In this document: positions 6,838 to 15,564 of the stretch, piece after piece
Layout: each line of letters starts with the position of its first letter
Numbering within the stretch: the stretch's first letter is position 1
Assembly (NCBI GenBank): GCA_035363255.1
Contig: DAOSES010000012.1
Span: 1-64,000, forward strand
Length of the DNA stretch: 64,000 nucleotides
Direction: 5' to 3'
Origin: T3SED10-260 sp035363255
GTDB lineage: Bacteria > Caldisericota > Caldisericia > UBA6126
The notes under the pieces: model-generated
Databases searched by the model: none
What the model was told of the DNA's origin: nothing
What the model saw: only the letters and a program-made list of their open reading frames with translations
Position numbers and translations under genes: made by a program

Positions 6838-8312
6838 AACTCGCATTACTCTTTAGGGATTTTCCCACACGGTCTCATTTTGATCCTGAAGAGGAAGCTT
6901 GTGGTATTACATGTGATTCAAGAGAGGTTTCAAATGGCTTTGTCTTTGTTTGTATCAAAGGAAACAAAACGGATGGTCATCGCTATATCTCTCAGGCTCA
7001 TGCAAAAGGTGCCATTGCCTTTGTGGTGGAAGATCCAGACAAGGTGCCTGGGGGTCTAAGCTATCTCCAGGTTGATTCTGCCAAAGAAGCATATAGCTTG
7101 TTGTGTCAGCGCTGGACCCATGAAGTATGGAAAAAACTCCAGCTCTTTGCAGTAACGGGCACTACAGGAAAAACCACTATCGCCTATATACTTCACCAAA
7201 CCTTAATGAATCTTGGCATCAAGAGCGCCTTGATCGGAACAGCAGGCTATTACCTTGGAAATCAACGTTTAGATATAACTATAAAGGGTCCTGTGACTAC
7301 CCCGGAACCCAAAGCGCTTCATACCTTGTTTCAAGACTTTTTTGCTGAAGATTGCAAGGCAGTCAGCATGGAAGCAAGCTCATTCGGACTCAGCGAAAAG
7401 AGACTACATGGTATGCAGTTTGATGCTGCAATATTAAGTAATCTTGCTTTTAATCATCATATCGGTTTTCATGGTGGGTGGATGGATTATGTCAAGGCAA
7501 AAAGCAGTTTGTTTGCTATGCTCAAACAAGATGGCCTGGCTATTCTCAACGCAGATGAAAAACACCTGGATCTATTTATAAATCCAAAGCAAAAGACCAT
7601 CTTGTATGGTTTTTCAGATACTGCTCATCTCAGAATAAGTGATTTGGCGGAATCTCTTGATGGTATTAGTTTTTCCATGCACTACCATGATACTACCTAT
7701 CGTATGTTTAGCTCACTTCAAGGCGCATTTCATGCCTGGAATCTTGCGGCTGTTTTTGCTCTTGGACTCGGAATGAAGTATGATCCGCAGGAGCTTCTTA
7801 ATGCTATGGAAAAGATCAAAGCTATTCCAGGTCGTTGGGATCTTTTATTGAAAGAAGCCCCCTTTACTGTGGTGATCGACAAAGCTAATACTCCCATAGC
7901 TATCCAGGCTTTAAGCTCATTAATAAAAAACAAGCGTTATGTTCGTCGTATTGGAGTGTTTGGCAATGTAGGTGGAGGGGATTACGCCGAAAGAGTCATC
8001 CTTGCAAAGATGCTTGGGGAGTTGTTTGATCAGCTGATACTTACCCTTGACGATCCGGAAGACGAAGATATCTGGAATAATTTCAATGAATTTCTATCAG
8101 GAATGACAAGCGAAATAAGGCAAAAGGTTCGGATAGTGCTTTCACGAAAAGAAGCAATGGAAAAAGCTCTGGATGAAGCCAGGTCTGGGGATTTACTTCT
8201 CATTCTTGGAAGAGGTAATCAACGGGAGTTTTTGATTCGAGGTCGAAGCGAAGTTTTCGATGATGTGGAAGAAATGAAAGCACTTTTAAAACATAGGGGG
8301 CTGAAACAATGA
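6834..8312 (+). CDS. murE: MurE-like UDP-MurNAc-dipeptide:amino acid ligase, motif-divergent
   Basis: By position and fold, the ligase adding the third residue of the peptidoglycan stem. The P-loop G-T-T-G-K-T-T, T-T-P, M-E-A-S-S and P-G-R-W-D segments place it in the family, and the 492-residue length is normal. Several usually strict motifs differ: the D-N-P-R acceptor motif of meso-DAP enzymes reads D-D-P-E, the D-Y-A-H-T-P block reads D-K-A-N-T-P, the S-S-H-A-L block reads S-S-F-G-L, T-N-L-x-x-D-H reads S-N-L-A-F-N-H, and late G-K-G-H-E reads G-R-G-N-Q. The third amino acid therefore cannot be predicted, and reduced or altered activity is possible. ATGA overlaps at both ends. Confidence 0.85.
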   Translation: MKLALLFRDFPTRSHFDPEEEACGITCDSREVSNGFVFVCIKGNKTDGHRYISQAHAKGAIAFVVEDPDKVPGGLSYLQVDSAKEAYSLLCQRWTHEVWKKLQLFAVTGTTGKTTIAYILHQTLMNLGIKSALIGTAGYYLGNQRLDITIKGPVTTPEPKALHTLFQDFFAEDCKAVSMEASSFGLSEKRLHGMQFDAAILSNLAFNHHIGFHGGWMDYVKAKSSLFAMLKQDGLAILNADEKHLDLFINPKQKTILYGFSDTAHLRISDLAESLDGISFSMHYHDTTYRMFSSLQGAFHAWNLAAVFALGLGMKYDPQELLNAMEKIKAIPGRWDLLLKEAPFTVVIDKANTPIAIQALSSLIKNKRYVRRIGVFGNVGGGDYAERVILAKMLGELFDQLILTLDDPEDEDIWNNFNEFLSGMTSEIRQKVRIVLSRKEAMEKALDEARSGDLLLILGRGNQREFLIRGRSEVFDDVEEMKALLKHRGLKQ

Positions 8313-9700
8313 AGATCTTGATTCAAACCCTGAGTGATTGGCTCGGAGGCATGAGGGTCTTATCCAGTTTTGAAGAAGAGGATATTCTTCCTTTTCATAC
8401 CCATTTTTTTGTAGACTCCAGAGAAATGGAGGCTGGAGGTATCTTTGTTTGTATCAAGGGAGAACATGTCGATGGACATGACTATATTCCCGATGCCATC
8501 AAACGCGGTGCCAGAGGGATCGTAACTGAAAAAATCTATCCCATCCAACAAGCAGGAGTTTTTCAGATTCATGTGGACTCGAGTGTGGAAGCACTGAAAC
8601 TTTTTTCTTCAAAAGTGCTGAATGAAGTGAAACCAAGACTCATTGGAATTACTGGTTCCGCAGGAAAAACCACTAGCCGGGAAATCATGCAAAAGGTCTT
8701 TCAAACCACTTTTCCCTGCGCAGGCACTATCAAGAATTATAACACCCCCCTTGGGGTCCCCCTGAGTATTGGGCGAATGCCTGCCAATACACGTTATTTT
8801 GTTACAGAACTTAGCGCTTCCTATCCTGGGGAAATAAGCGAAACATTGAGTTTTTTATCCCTGGATCAGGCAGTGATTACTGGCATTGGCCCTTCTCATC
8901 TTGAGTTCTTAAAAAATGAAGCTGGAGTCTTCCAGGAAAAGATCAAAATTGCTCAAAAGGTTAAAAAAGAAGGTTTTACCTGGATGAATGGTGACCAATG
9001 CTGGTACAATGAAGCTTCTTTGCTTGCCTTGCAGATGAAGAGTTTTGGGTTTTCCCCCTCCAATGAAGTAAGTATTAATCGCTTGCTGTTTTTACCTGAT
9101 GGCATCGAGTTTGAGGTGAGTGTATCCAAAAAAACAATAGCTAGTTTTAAAATGCATGTTTGGGCTAGACATTTCCTTATGGATGCTCTACCTGCTATTG
9201 CTATAGCTCTTCATGAAGCTGTGCCGTTATCAGCCATACAAGAGGGATTAGCCAATTTTGTCCCAGGCAAGGGAAGAGGACGATGTTTGCAACTCCAACA
9301 GGGCATCACCCTGCTCGATGAAGCGTATAATGCAAATCCATATTCTATGCAAGCCGCTATGGGTGCATTGTTGAATATTCCTTTTTCACGTAAAATATTG
9401 GTGTTGGGGGATATGTTGGAATTAGGAGCCGATGCAGAAAAGCTCCACAAAGACCTGGGATCATATCTTGCAGATTTTCCTCAACAAATAGAAGCTATCA
9501 TTTATGTGGGAGAGTATGGAAAAATCGTGAAAGAGTCTTGTGCTTCGAAGGTGGACAAGTTTTTTTGTGCTCCTGATTGGATTTCTGCGCTAAAACTGCT
9601 TCATCCTCTCTGCTCCAGGGATACGGTCATCTTTGTCAAAGCTTCTAATGGGGTGGGCTTGCATTATCTTGTGGATGAAATGGAGAAAACATATTCATGA
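8309..9700 (+). CDS. murF: UDP-MurNAc-tripeptide--D-Ala-D-Ala ligase
   Basis: Adds D-Ala-D-Ala to the UDP-MurNAc-tripeptide. The 463-residue protein carries the family features: N-terminal substrate domain with D-S-R-E, P-loop G-S-A-G-K-T-T, the N-T-P-L-G-V-P-L block, and D-E-A-Y-N-A-N-P-Y-S-M, the best marker of MurF. In contrast to its MurE and MurC neighbours, these motifs are near-canonical. Coupled by ATGA overlaps to murE and mraY. Confidence 0.92.
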   Translation: MKILIQTLSDWLGGMRVLSSFEEEDILPFHTHFFVDSREMEAGGIFVCIKGEHVDGHDYIPDAIKRGARGIVTEKIYPIQQAGVFQIHVDSSVEALKLFSSKVLNEVKPRLIGITGSAGKTTSREIMQKVFQTTFPCAGTIKNYNTPLGVPLSIGRMPANTRYFVTELSASYPGEISETLSFLSLDQAVITGIGPSHLEFLKNEAGVFQEKIKIAQKVKKEGFTWMNGDQCWYNEASLLALQMKSFGFSPSNEVSINRLLFLPDGIEFEVSVSKKTIASFKMHVWARHFLMDALPAIAIALHEAVPLSAIQEGLANFVPGKGRGRCLQLQQGITLLDEAYNANPYSMQAAMGALLNIPFSRKILVLGDMLELGADAEKLHKDLGSYLADFPQQIEAIIYVGEYGKIVKESCASKVDKFFCAPDWISALKLLHPLCSRDTVIFVKASNGVGLHYLVDEMEKTYS

Positions 9701-10638
9701 TAGCTCTCATTGCTTTTTTACTCACTTTGCTGGGAATGCCTTCTTTTATTCGATGGATGCGAAAAAAGCAAATTGGTGAAATGGTCAGAGAGGAAGGCCC
9801 CAAAACTCATCAGGAAAAAGCCGGTACTCCCACCATGGGGGGCTTGTTTTTTGTTCTTGTCATGTTGTTTATGTCGCTGGTCCATTGTCTTTACACTCAA
9901 AACTTTTCATTGCAGAGCCTTTTTTTGATATACCTGTCCCTGGCATTTGCATTTATAGGTTTTATGGATGACTACCGAAAGACCATTCGAAAGTCCGCCT
10001 ATGGGCTAAAAGCTCGTGAAGACCTTATTCTTCAATTTTGTTTTGCTTTGCCCCTGGTCTATTTTGTGTTAAAAGATGCAAATATATCTTTAGCTCTCTT
10101 GTTTATAGGAATTTTCAAGCTTTTTGTCATTCTTGCAGTTAGTAATTCTGTCAATCTGAGTGATGGGCTTGATGGTCTCTTGAGTGGTTTGGCTATCCCA
10201 GTGTTTGTTTTTTATTTTTTTTATGCTCAGTTTTTTTCTATTCCCTGGCTTTCCACTTTTGCATTGATATGGATAGGCTGTCTGCTTGGTTTCCTTTTTT
10301 TCAACGCTCATCCTGCAAAAATCTTCATGGGAAATATAGGTTCATTTGCAATAGGAGGAGCCATTGCGGCAATAGCTGTTATTACCCATACCGAGTGGAT
10401 TCTTTTAATTTTAGGTGCTCTTTTCGTCTTGGAAGCCGTATCAGTGATCATACAAGTGAGTTATTTTAAGTATTCCCGAAAGAAAACAGGCGAAGGAAAA
10501 CGAATATTCAGAATGGCCCCTATCCATCATCATTTCGAGCTTCTTGGTTTTTCTGAAACATTGATCGTGGTGCGTTTTTGGGTGATACAGATTATAATGA
10601 CTATGTTTGCATGGTTTGTTGCAGTAAAAATATTTTAA
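9697..10638 (+). CDS. mraY: Phospho-MurNAc-pentapeptide transferase (lipid I synthase)
   Basis: Integral membrane enzyme moving phospho-MurNAc-pentapeptide onto undecaprenyl phosphate. About ten membrane segments in 313 residues. Signature blocks are visible: E-G-P-K-x-H-x-x-K-x-G-T-P-T-M-G-G near residue 35, the catalytic F-M-D-D-Y near residue 90, N-L-S-D-G-L-D-G-L near residue 152, F-M-G-N-I-G-S near residue 210, and the M-A-P-I-H-H-H-F-E loop near residue 275, which separates MraY from TagO/WecA. It overlaps murF and leaves a 19-nt gap with a ggggagg site before murD. Confidence 0.95.
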   Translation: MIALIAFLLTLLGMPSFIRWMRKKQIGEMVREEGPKTHQEKAGTPTMGGLFFVLVMLFMSLVHCLYTQNFSLQSLFLIYLSLAFAFIGFMDDYRKTIRKSAYGLKAREDLILQFCFALPLVYFVLKDANISLALLFIGIFKLFVILAVSNSVNLSDGLDGLLSGLAIPVFVFYFFYAQFFSIPWLSTFALIWIGCLLGFLFFNAHPAKIFMGNIGSFAIGGAIAAIAVITHTEWILLILGALFVLEAVSVIIQVSYFKYSRKKTGEGKRIFRMAPIHHHFELLGFSETLIVVRFWVIQIIMTMFAWFVAVKIF

Positions 10639-10657
10639 CTGGGGAGGTTTTTGTTTG

Positions 10658-12058
10658 ATGCATGCCAATCGCCTTCAAGTAAGCAACAAGAACGTGACTG
10701 TATTTGGTATAAAAAAGAGCGGTATAGCTGCCATTGAATTGCTCCTTAAGTTGGGAGCCAATGTTTATGCTACCGAACGGGATGCCGAAATAGAATCAGA
10801 ATCCATCATCTGGATGGAAGAACATGGCGTTGGTTTTGAATTGGGTTTTCATTCCCGAAAATGCATCGAAGAAGCTGATTTAATAGTGATATCCCCAGGG
10901 GTCAATCCTGCCCTTCCCATCCTTCGAGAAGCCCAGGATAACGGCATTCGAATCATTGGTGAAATTGAATTAGCCTACCAATTTAGTGATGCCCGTTTCC
11001 TTGCAGTTACTGGAACCTCCGGAAAAAGCACTACAGTGGAGCTTATTGGAGCTATTTTATCACAGCATTTACCCAATGTGTTTGTCTGTGGCAACATAGG
11101 GGTTCCTATCTCTCGTATCGTACTCGACAATCCAGGGAAAAAATTGAATCTGGTGGTGGAAGTCAGTTCTTTTCAGCTCGAAACGATTTATAAATTCCGA
11201 CCCGAGATAGCAGTTTTCCTCAATTTTAATGACGATCATCTAGATCGATACCCCAGCCTCAAAGAATACTTTCTTGCCAAGTGCAGAATCTTTGAAAATC
11301 AACAATCTGAAGATTTCGCTTTGTTGAATTTGGACTCATCCGCTTTGGCGCAACTAGACCAGCTTCCATCCCAAGTGACTTATTTTTCCAACAAGCAAAC
11401 TTTGGAAAAAGGCTTCTTCTATGACAAGGGGGAAGTCGTTATGCAAATCGACCATCTGCCTACTCTTCGAGTCTCCCTTCAACATTATCGTCTTTTGGGC
11501 TTGCACAACCGAGCCAATGCTATTGCATCCCTGGCTGCTTCCTATTTGTATCTTAAGGAGCATTTTTCTATCGAAAAAGCTCAATATGCACTTTCTCGCT
11601 TCAAAGGTTTGGAACATCGTTTTGAATGGGTAGGGGTATATCGAGAAATCTCCTTCATCAACGATTCAAAGTCCACCAAACCTCAAACCACTATGGTGGC
11701 TTTGGAATGCCTGGAACAGCCCACCATTCTTATCCTTGGGGGCTCTGACAAGGGGAATGATTTTGCTGAATTGGTTGAAAGAATCTCGCTTCATCCCAGG
11801 ATAAAGATGGTCATCATTACTGGAAAAACGCAAAAGAAAATCAAGCATGCTTTTGACGCAATCAGCTACAAAAAATACAAATTAACCCCCTCGTTTAAAA
11901 GCGCAGTTTTTGAAGCTATAGTCCGAAGTAAGGCTGGTGATTTGGTGCTCTTGTCCCCTGCTTGCGCCAGTTTTGATGAGTTTAAAGACTTCGAGCATCG
12001 AGGTTTTATTTTCAAACAATTATTAACAAATGCCTTCAAAACCAACGATATATGCTAA
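10658..12058 (+). CDS. murD: UDP-MurNAc-L-alanine--D-glutamate ligase
   Basis: Adds D-glutamate to UDP-MurNAc-L-Ala. A 466-residue protein with the P-loop G-T-S-G-K-S-T-T, the E-V-S-S-F-Q-L-E block, N-F-N-D-D-H-L-D-R, F-I-N-D-S-K-S-T-K-P and the MurD-specific L-S-P-A-C-A-S-F-D-E-F-K near the C-terminus. A ggggagg site at 10641-10647 sits 10 nt before ATG 10658 and 7 nt before TTG 10655; I prefer the ATG. This is one of few genes in the cluster with its own strong ribosome site. The 3' end overlaps ftsW by 7 nt. Confidence 0.94.
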   Translation: MHANRLQVSNKNVTVFGIKKSGIAAIELLLKLGANVYATERDAEIESESIIWMEEHGVGFELGFHSRKCIEEADLIVISPGVNPALPILREAQDNGIRIIGEIELAYQFSDARFLAVTGTSGKSTTVELIGAILSQHLPNVFVCGNIGVPISRIVLDNPGKKLNLVVEVSSFQLETIYKFRPEIAVFLNFNDDHLDRYPSLKEYFLAKCRIFENQQSEDFALLNLDSSALAQLDQLPSQVTYFSNKQTLEKGFFYDKGEVVMQIDHLPTLRVSLQHYRLLGLHNRANAIASLAASYLYLKEHFSIEKAQYALSRFKGLEHRFEWVGVYREISFINDSKSTKPQTTMVALECLEQPTILILGGSDKGNDFAELVERISLHPRIKMVIITGKTQKKIKHAFDAISYKKYKLTPSFKSAVFEAIVRSKAGDLVLLSPACASFDEFKDFEHRGFIFKQLLTNAFKTNDIC

Positions 12059-13176
12059 AAAAAAAGTACCTTAGCCTGCACGAAAAAATCTACTGGCTAG
12101 TACTGGTTCTTACCCTTTTTGGTCTATTGATGAGCTTTTCAACTACCTATACCTATTTTTTTACTTCTTCAAATGTTTCCCCCTACCGAGATTTATTGAA
12201 ACAGACTATTTTTGCTTTAAGTGGTTTTGTTGCTATATCCGTCATCTGCAGATTGCCTGTTAAGTTTTGGAAATCGATCGCGCTTCCTTTTTATGTTATA
12301 TCCTGCGGATTACTTGTTTTAGTCTTGGTGCCTCCCTTTTATTCCACACGCATTCTGAACGAATCCGGGGAAGTAGCAAGAAGATGGCTTAATCTGGGTT
12401 TTTTTTCCTTCCAACCTTCCGAATTGGTTAAGTTTGCCATCATACTGATGTTGTCTGCTTGGATGAGCAAACTCAAAGGAAGAATGAACTTTAATGAGTT
12501 TGTGAAAAGTTTGATTTTTGTTATTATTCCAGTTTTTCTAATCATAGTTGAGCCCAATTTCAGCACTGCTATCATTGTTTTGCTCCTTGGTGTGGCAACC
12601 ATGATGGTGGGAGCCACCCCCCTGAAGTATTTCTTTCTAACTGCTGGTCCCATCACGGGTATTGGGTTTTTGGTATTAACTCGATCCGAACGTTTGATGA
12701 ATCGAATTTTTAGTTTTCAAAACGTCTTTCAGGACCCAAGCAATAGTGGATATCAAGTTCTGCAATCCTTCATTGCGATAGCAAGGGGCTCCTGGTTTGG
12801 CAAGGGTTTTATGAGAAGCAGTCAAAAATTCTACTCCCTCCCGGAAGCCCAAACTGATTTTGTTTATTCAATCATTTGTGAAGAATTTGGTTTGCTGGTT
12901 GGGATTTTTGTTTTGTTCCTTTATTTTTTACTTTTTTTCTGGGCTATACAAGTGGCATTGAAGCTCAAGGAGGGTTTTTCATCTCTTCTTGCTTCCATGA
13001 TTGGTTTTCATATTTTTTTACAAGCCATGATGCATATTGCCGTCACAATCGGTTTTTTACCTCCTACGGGTATTCCTCTTCCTTTCATAAGCATCGGTGG
13101 AACTGCGCTGGTAGTCTATTTAGCTGAAGCTGGAGTTTTGATTCGATTGGCAAAAAAAGCGGAAACCATCGCATGA
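12052..13176 (+). CDS. ftsW: FtsW, SEDS peptidoglycan glycosyltransferase
   Basis: Polymerises lipid II at the septum with its partner PBP. A 374-residue protein with about ten membrane segments and the SEDS signatures: F-Q-P-S-E-L-V-K-F near residue 121, E-P-N-F-S-T-A near residue 166, the E-A-Q-T-D-F-V-Y-S-I-I-C-E-E-F-G extracellular loop near residue 265, and P-F-I-S-I-G-G-T near the C-terminus. The co-clustered PBP at 5116 suggests FtsW rather than RodA. In most dcw clusters murG comes next; here murC follows directly with an ATGA overlap. Confidence 0.93.
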   Translation: MLKKKYLSLHEKIYWLVLVLTLFGLLMSFSTTYTYFFTSSNVSPYRDLLKQTIFALSGFVAISVICRLPVKFWKSIALPFYVISCGLLVLVLVPPFYSTRILNESGEVARRWLNLGFFSFQPSELVKFAIILMLSAWMSKLKGRMNFNEFVKSLIFVIIPVFLIIVEPNFSTAIIVLLLGVATMMVGATPLKYFFLTAGPITGIGFLVLTRSERLMNRIFSFQNVFQDPSNSGYQVLQSFIAIARGSWFGKGFMRSSQKFYSLPEAQTDFVYSIICEEFGLLVGIFVLFLYFLLFFWAIQVALKLKEGFSSLLASMIGFHIFLQAMMHIAVTIGFLPPTGIPLPFISIGGTALVVYLAEAGVLIRLAKKAETIA

Positions 13177-14582
13177 ATTTACTGGAAGCAAACGGAAAAG
13201 CTGTTCATTTGGTAGGGATTGGGGGAGTTGGAATGACTGCCCTTGCCTGGTATCTGAACGATCTTGGATGGATAGTGTCTGGTTCGGATGCTCAGAATTT
13301 TCGAATGCGTGCATTACTCGAAGCCAGGGGTGTCAAAGTTCAGGTTCCACCTGATCCAATTTTTTTGTGCCAAACTGATCTTCTTATCTATTCTTCTGCT
13401 ATTCCCCAGGAGCATCCTGAATTGACAAAAGCAAGGCAAAACCATGTGCCCTTGTTGGAGCGCATGGAAGCTATTCATTTGATACTTAACAAAAAGAGGC
13501 TGGTGGGTATTACGGGTAGCTATGGAAAAAGCACTACCACCACCTTTGTTTCATCTATGATGCATCGTTCAGGCATGGAACCTGACTGGCTCATTGGAGC
13601 CGACCTCCTTTCTTATCCCCCTGCACGTTGTGCTAATTCTCCCTGGATGGTGCTTGAATGCGATGAAAGTAAAAGCAAGTTTCTTGATTTGTGTCCCGAA
13701 AACCTGCTTATATGCAATGTGGGTAGAGATCACCTTCAAGAATATGATCATTCCATGCAAAAACTGGCTGATGCCTTTGCCAGGTTGTCTATGCAAGTTC
13801 CTCCAAAGGGTTGCATTGTCCTCAACGGGGATGATGAGCTCTTAGCTTCTACGATACAAAAGCAGTCTTGTCGAGCCACCGTAATCACTTGCGGATTCAA
13901 GCAGGAATGTGATTTTAGCTTGAGTCAAATTCAAACCGAATGGACAGGAAAGTCGTTTATTACCCGTTTTGAACTCACCAGCCCAGAGGGAAAAAAGATA
14001 CAAGCCTGTATACCCATGCCTGGTTGGCAAAATGCACTGGATGCGCTCATGGCTTATGCTTTGATTTACTTTCATTCCAACAAGCTTCCAGATGTGGATT
14101 TGTTTTCGTGCCTTCCAGTGATGGATAGGAGAATGGAAGTTAAAGTAAATTATAAGCAATTTTTACTGCTTGATGACGAGGGAGATAGTCCTGATGTTAT
14201 TGAATGGGCATTGAAAGCAGTCAGAAATTATTTCCCCACCAAGAAAATAATAAGTGTTGTGCAAGCCCACCGCTATACTCGTTTGAAAAACTTATACCAG
14301 GAATACGCCAGGGTCTTGAGCCAGTGTTCTTCAGATATTATCCTATTGCCCGTTTATGCTGCGGGTGAAGTGCCCCTGGAGGGAGTAAATGCGGATAATC
14401 TGGCAAAACAGATCATGGGTTTAGGATTCAAGGGTTCGATTCATCTTGCAGAAAATCACTCTGATGCAGTTTCTATTTTACAGAGTGAGTTAGATAAGGA
14501 TAGTCTGGCAATTACCCTGGGACCAGGAGATGTATGGAAAGTAGGAGATCTTTTGTCCGATGATCTTAAAACCTATTCCTGA
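13173..14582 (+). CDS. murC: MurC-like UDP-MurNAc--L-alanine ligase, motif-divergent
   Basis: Expected to join L-alanine to UDP-MurNAc. The 469-residue protein opens with a MurC-type Rossmann segment (H-L-V-G-I-G-G-V-G-M) and has the S-S-A-I-P motif, a P-loop reading G-S-Y-G-K-S-T-T instead of G-T-H-G-K-T-T, V-Q-A-H-R-Y-T-R (normally Q-P-H-R-Y-S-R) and a late L-G-P-G-D-V. The normally invariant D-D-Y-x-H-H-P block reads D-D-E-G-D-S-P, so both histidines are gone, and the N-I-E-x-D-H block reads N-V-G-R-D-H. It is still clearly MurC-family, but these changes fall at nucleotide- and substrate-binding positions. Another Mur ligase-like role, such as Mpl-type recycling, cannot be excluded. Confidence 0.82.
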   Translation: MNLLEANGKAVHLVGIGGVGMTALAWYLNDLGWIVSGSDAQNFRMRALLEARGVKVQVPPDPIFLCQTDLLIYSSAIPQEHPELTKARQNHVPLLERMEAIHLILNKKRLVGITGSYGKSTTTTFVSSMMHRSGMEPDWLIGADLLSYPPARCANSPWMVLECDESKSKFLDLCPENLLICNVGRDHLQEYDHSMQKLADAFARLSMQVPPKGCIVLNGDDELLASTIQKQSCRATVITCGFKQECDFSLSQIQTEWTGKSFITRFELTSPEGKKIQACIPMPGWQNALDALMAYALIYFHSNKLPDVDLFSCLPVMDRRMEVKVNYKQFLLLDDEGDSPDVIEWALKAVRNYFPTKKIISVVQAHRYTRLKNLYQEYARVLSQCSSDIILLPVYAAGEVPLEGVNADNLAKQIMGLGFKGSIHLAENHSDAVSILQSELDKDSLAITLGPGDVWKVGDLLSDDLKTYS

Positions 14583-15480
14583 GCTTGAAAAAATAGTTAA
14601 AGGAATTTTGAGATACCAGGAGCCCCTGTCTAATCACACCACCTTCAGATTAGGAGGTCCGGCGGATATCTTTATCATGCCCTCTTCCCTCGATGAAATA
14701 CAGGAAATTGTTGAGTTTGCTAATTGTAAAAGCATACCCCTGCATGTGATAGGCATGGGAAGCAATTTACTCATCTCTGATGAAGGCTTGCGAGGGATAG
14801 TGCTTAAACTTGCTTCTCCATTAGACAATATCTCTTTTGAAGAGGAGCAGGTCTTGGTGGAAGCAGGAGCAAAATGTACCCGCTTGATAGCGGATGCCTT
14901 AAAAAACCAACTGATAGGACTTAGTTTTTTGAGTGGTATTCCTGGCACCATTGGCGGAGCAATTGCTATGAATGCAGGCACAGGTGGCAAAGCGATTGGA
15001 GATATTGTGCAATCAGTATGGCTTTATGATTGCGTTGAAAGACAAAATTGCATCCTTTTTCCTGCTGATCTCAACTTTGCTTATCGTGATAGTATTTTCA
15101 AAAAAAGTGATCGATATGTTATCTTGCAAGCAAAATTGACCATAAATCCTGGAAATGTGGATGAAGAAATCAAAATTATCCGTGAAAAACTGACAAAAAG
15201 AAAACTCACTCAACCTTTGAGATATCCCAATGCAGGCTGTATCTGGAAAAATCCCCCAGGGTGCTCTGCGGGAAAACTCATCGAAGATCTTGGTTTGAAA
15301 GGATTCAGAAAAGGCAGAGCAAGAATTTCAGAGCTTCATGCCAACTTTATTGTCCACCAGGGTAAAGCAAAAGCTCGGGAAGTATTGGAATTGATCAACT
15401 ACATTGAAGAAAAAGTTTTTCAAGCTTACCAAATAGAATTGGAACGAGAAATAAAAATTTTAGGATTATTTGGATTTTAG
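14560..15480 (+). CDS. murB: UDP-N-acetylenolpyruvoylglucosamine reductase
   Basis: FAD/NADPH enzyme completing UDP-MurNAc synthesis after MurA. The 306-residue protein has the FAD-binding G-M-G-S-N-L-L-I-S and G-I-P-G-T-I-G-G-A blocks, Y-R-D-S near residue 178, and C-terminal E-D-L-G-L-K-G-F and H-A-N-F-I-V. Position 227 of the N-A-G-S-x-F-K-N-P motif, normally the proton-donating serine, is cysteine (TGT 15238-15240). It overlaps the end of murC by 23 nt and closes the cluster; the divIB/ftsA/ftsZ genes that often follow are absent. Confidence 0.92.
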   Translation: MILKPIPELEKIVKGILRYQEPLSNHTTFRLGGPADIFIMPSSLDEIQEIVEFANCKSIPLHVIGMGSNLLISDEGLRGIVLKLASPLDNISFEEEQVLVEAGAKCTRLIADALKNQLIGLSFLSGIPGTIGGAIAMNAGTGGKAIGDIVQSVWLYDCVERQNCILFPADLNFAYRDSIFKKSDRYVILQAKLTINPGNVDEEIKIIREKLTKRKLTQPLRYPNAGCIWKNPPGCSAGKLIEDLGLKGFRKGRARISELHANFIVHQGKAKAREVLELINYIEEKVFQAYQIELEREIKILGLFGF

Positions 15481-15503
15481 TTTTTGTGCGAATTGACTAT
15501 AAT
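15475..15503 (+). promoter_or_regulatory. Candidate promoter of the peptide transporter operon
   Basis: A perfect TATAAT at 15498-15503 with only a weak -35 (TTTTAG at 15475-15480, spacer 17). Transcription would begin near 15510, leaving a 55-nt leader with a strong gcaggagg site before the binding-protein gene. Confidence 0.4.
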
Positions 15504-15564
15504 CTTTGTTAATGAACTGGATTTATGTTTTATGGATCAATAAATATATCGCAGGAGGCTGTGA

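Noticed and set aside
14405..14425. A tRNA T-arm-like GGGTTCGATTC sequence
   Set aside because: It is inside murC coding sequence, and no acceptor or anticodon stems surround it.
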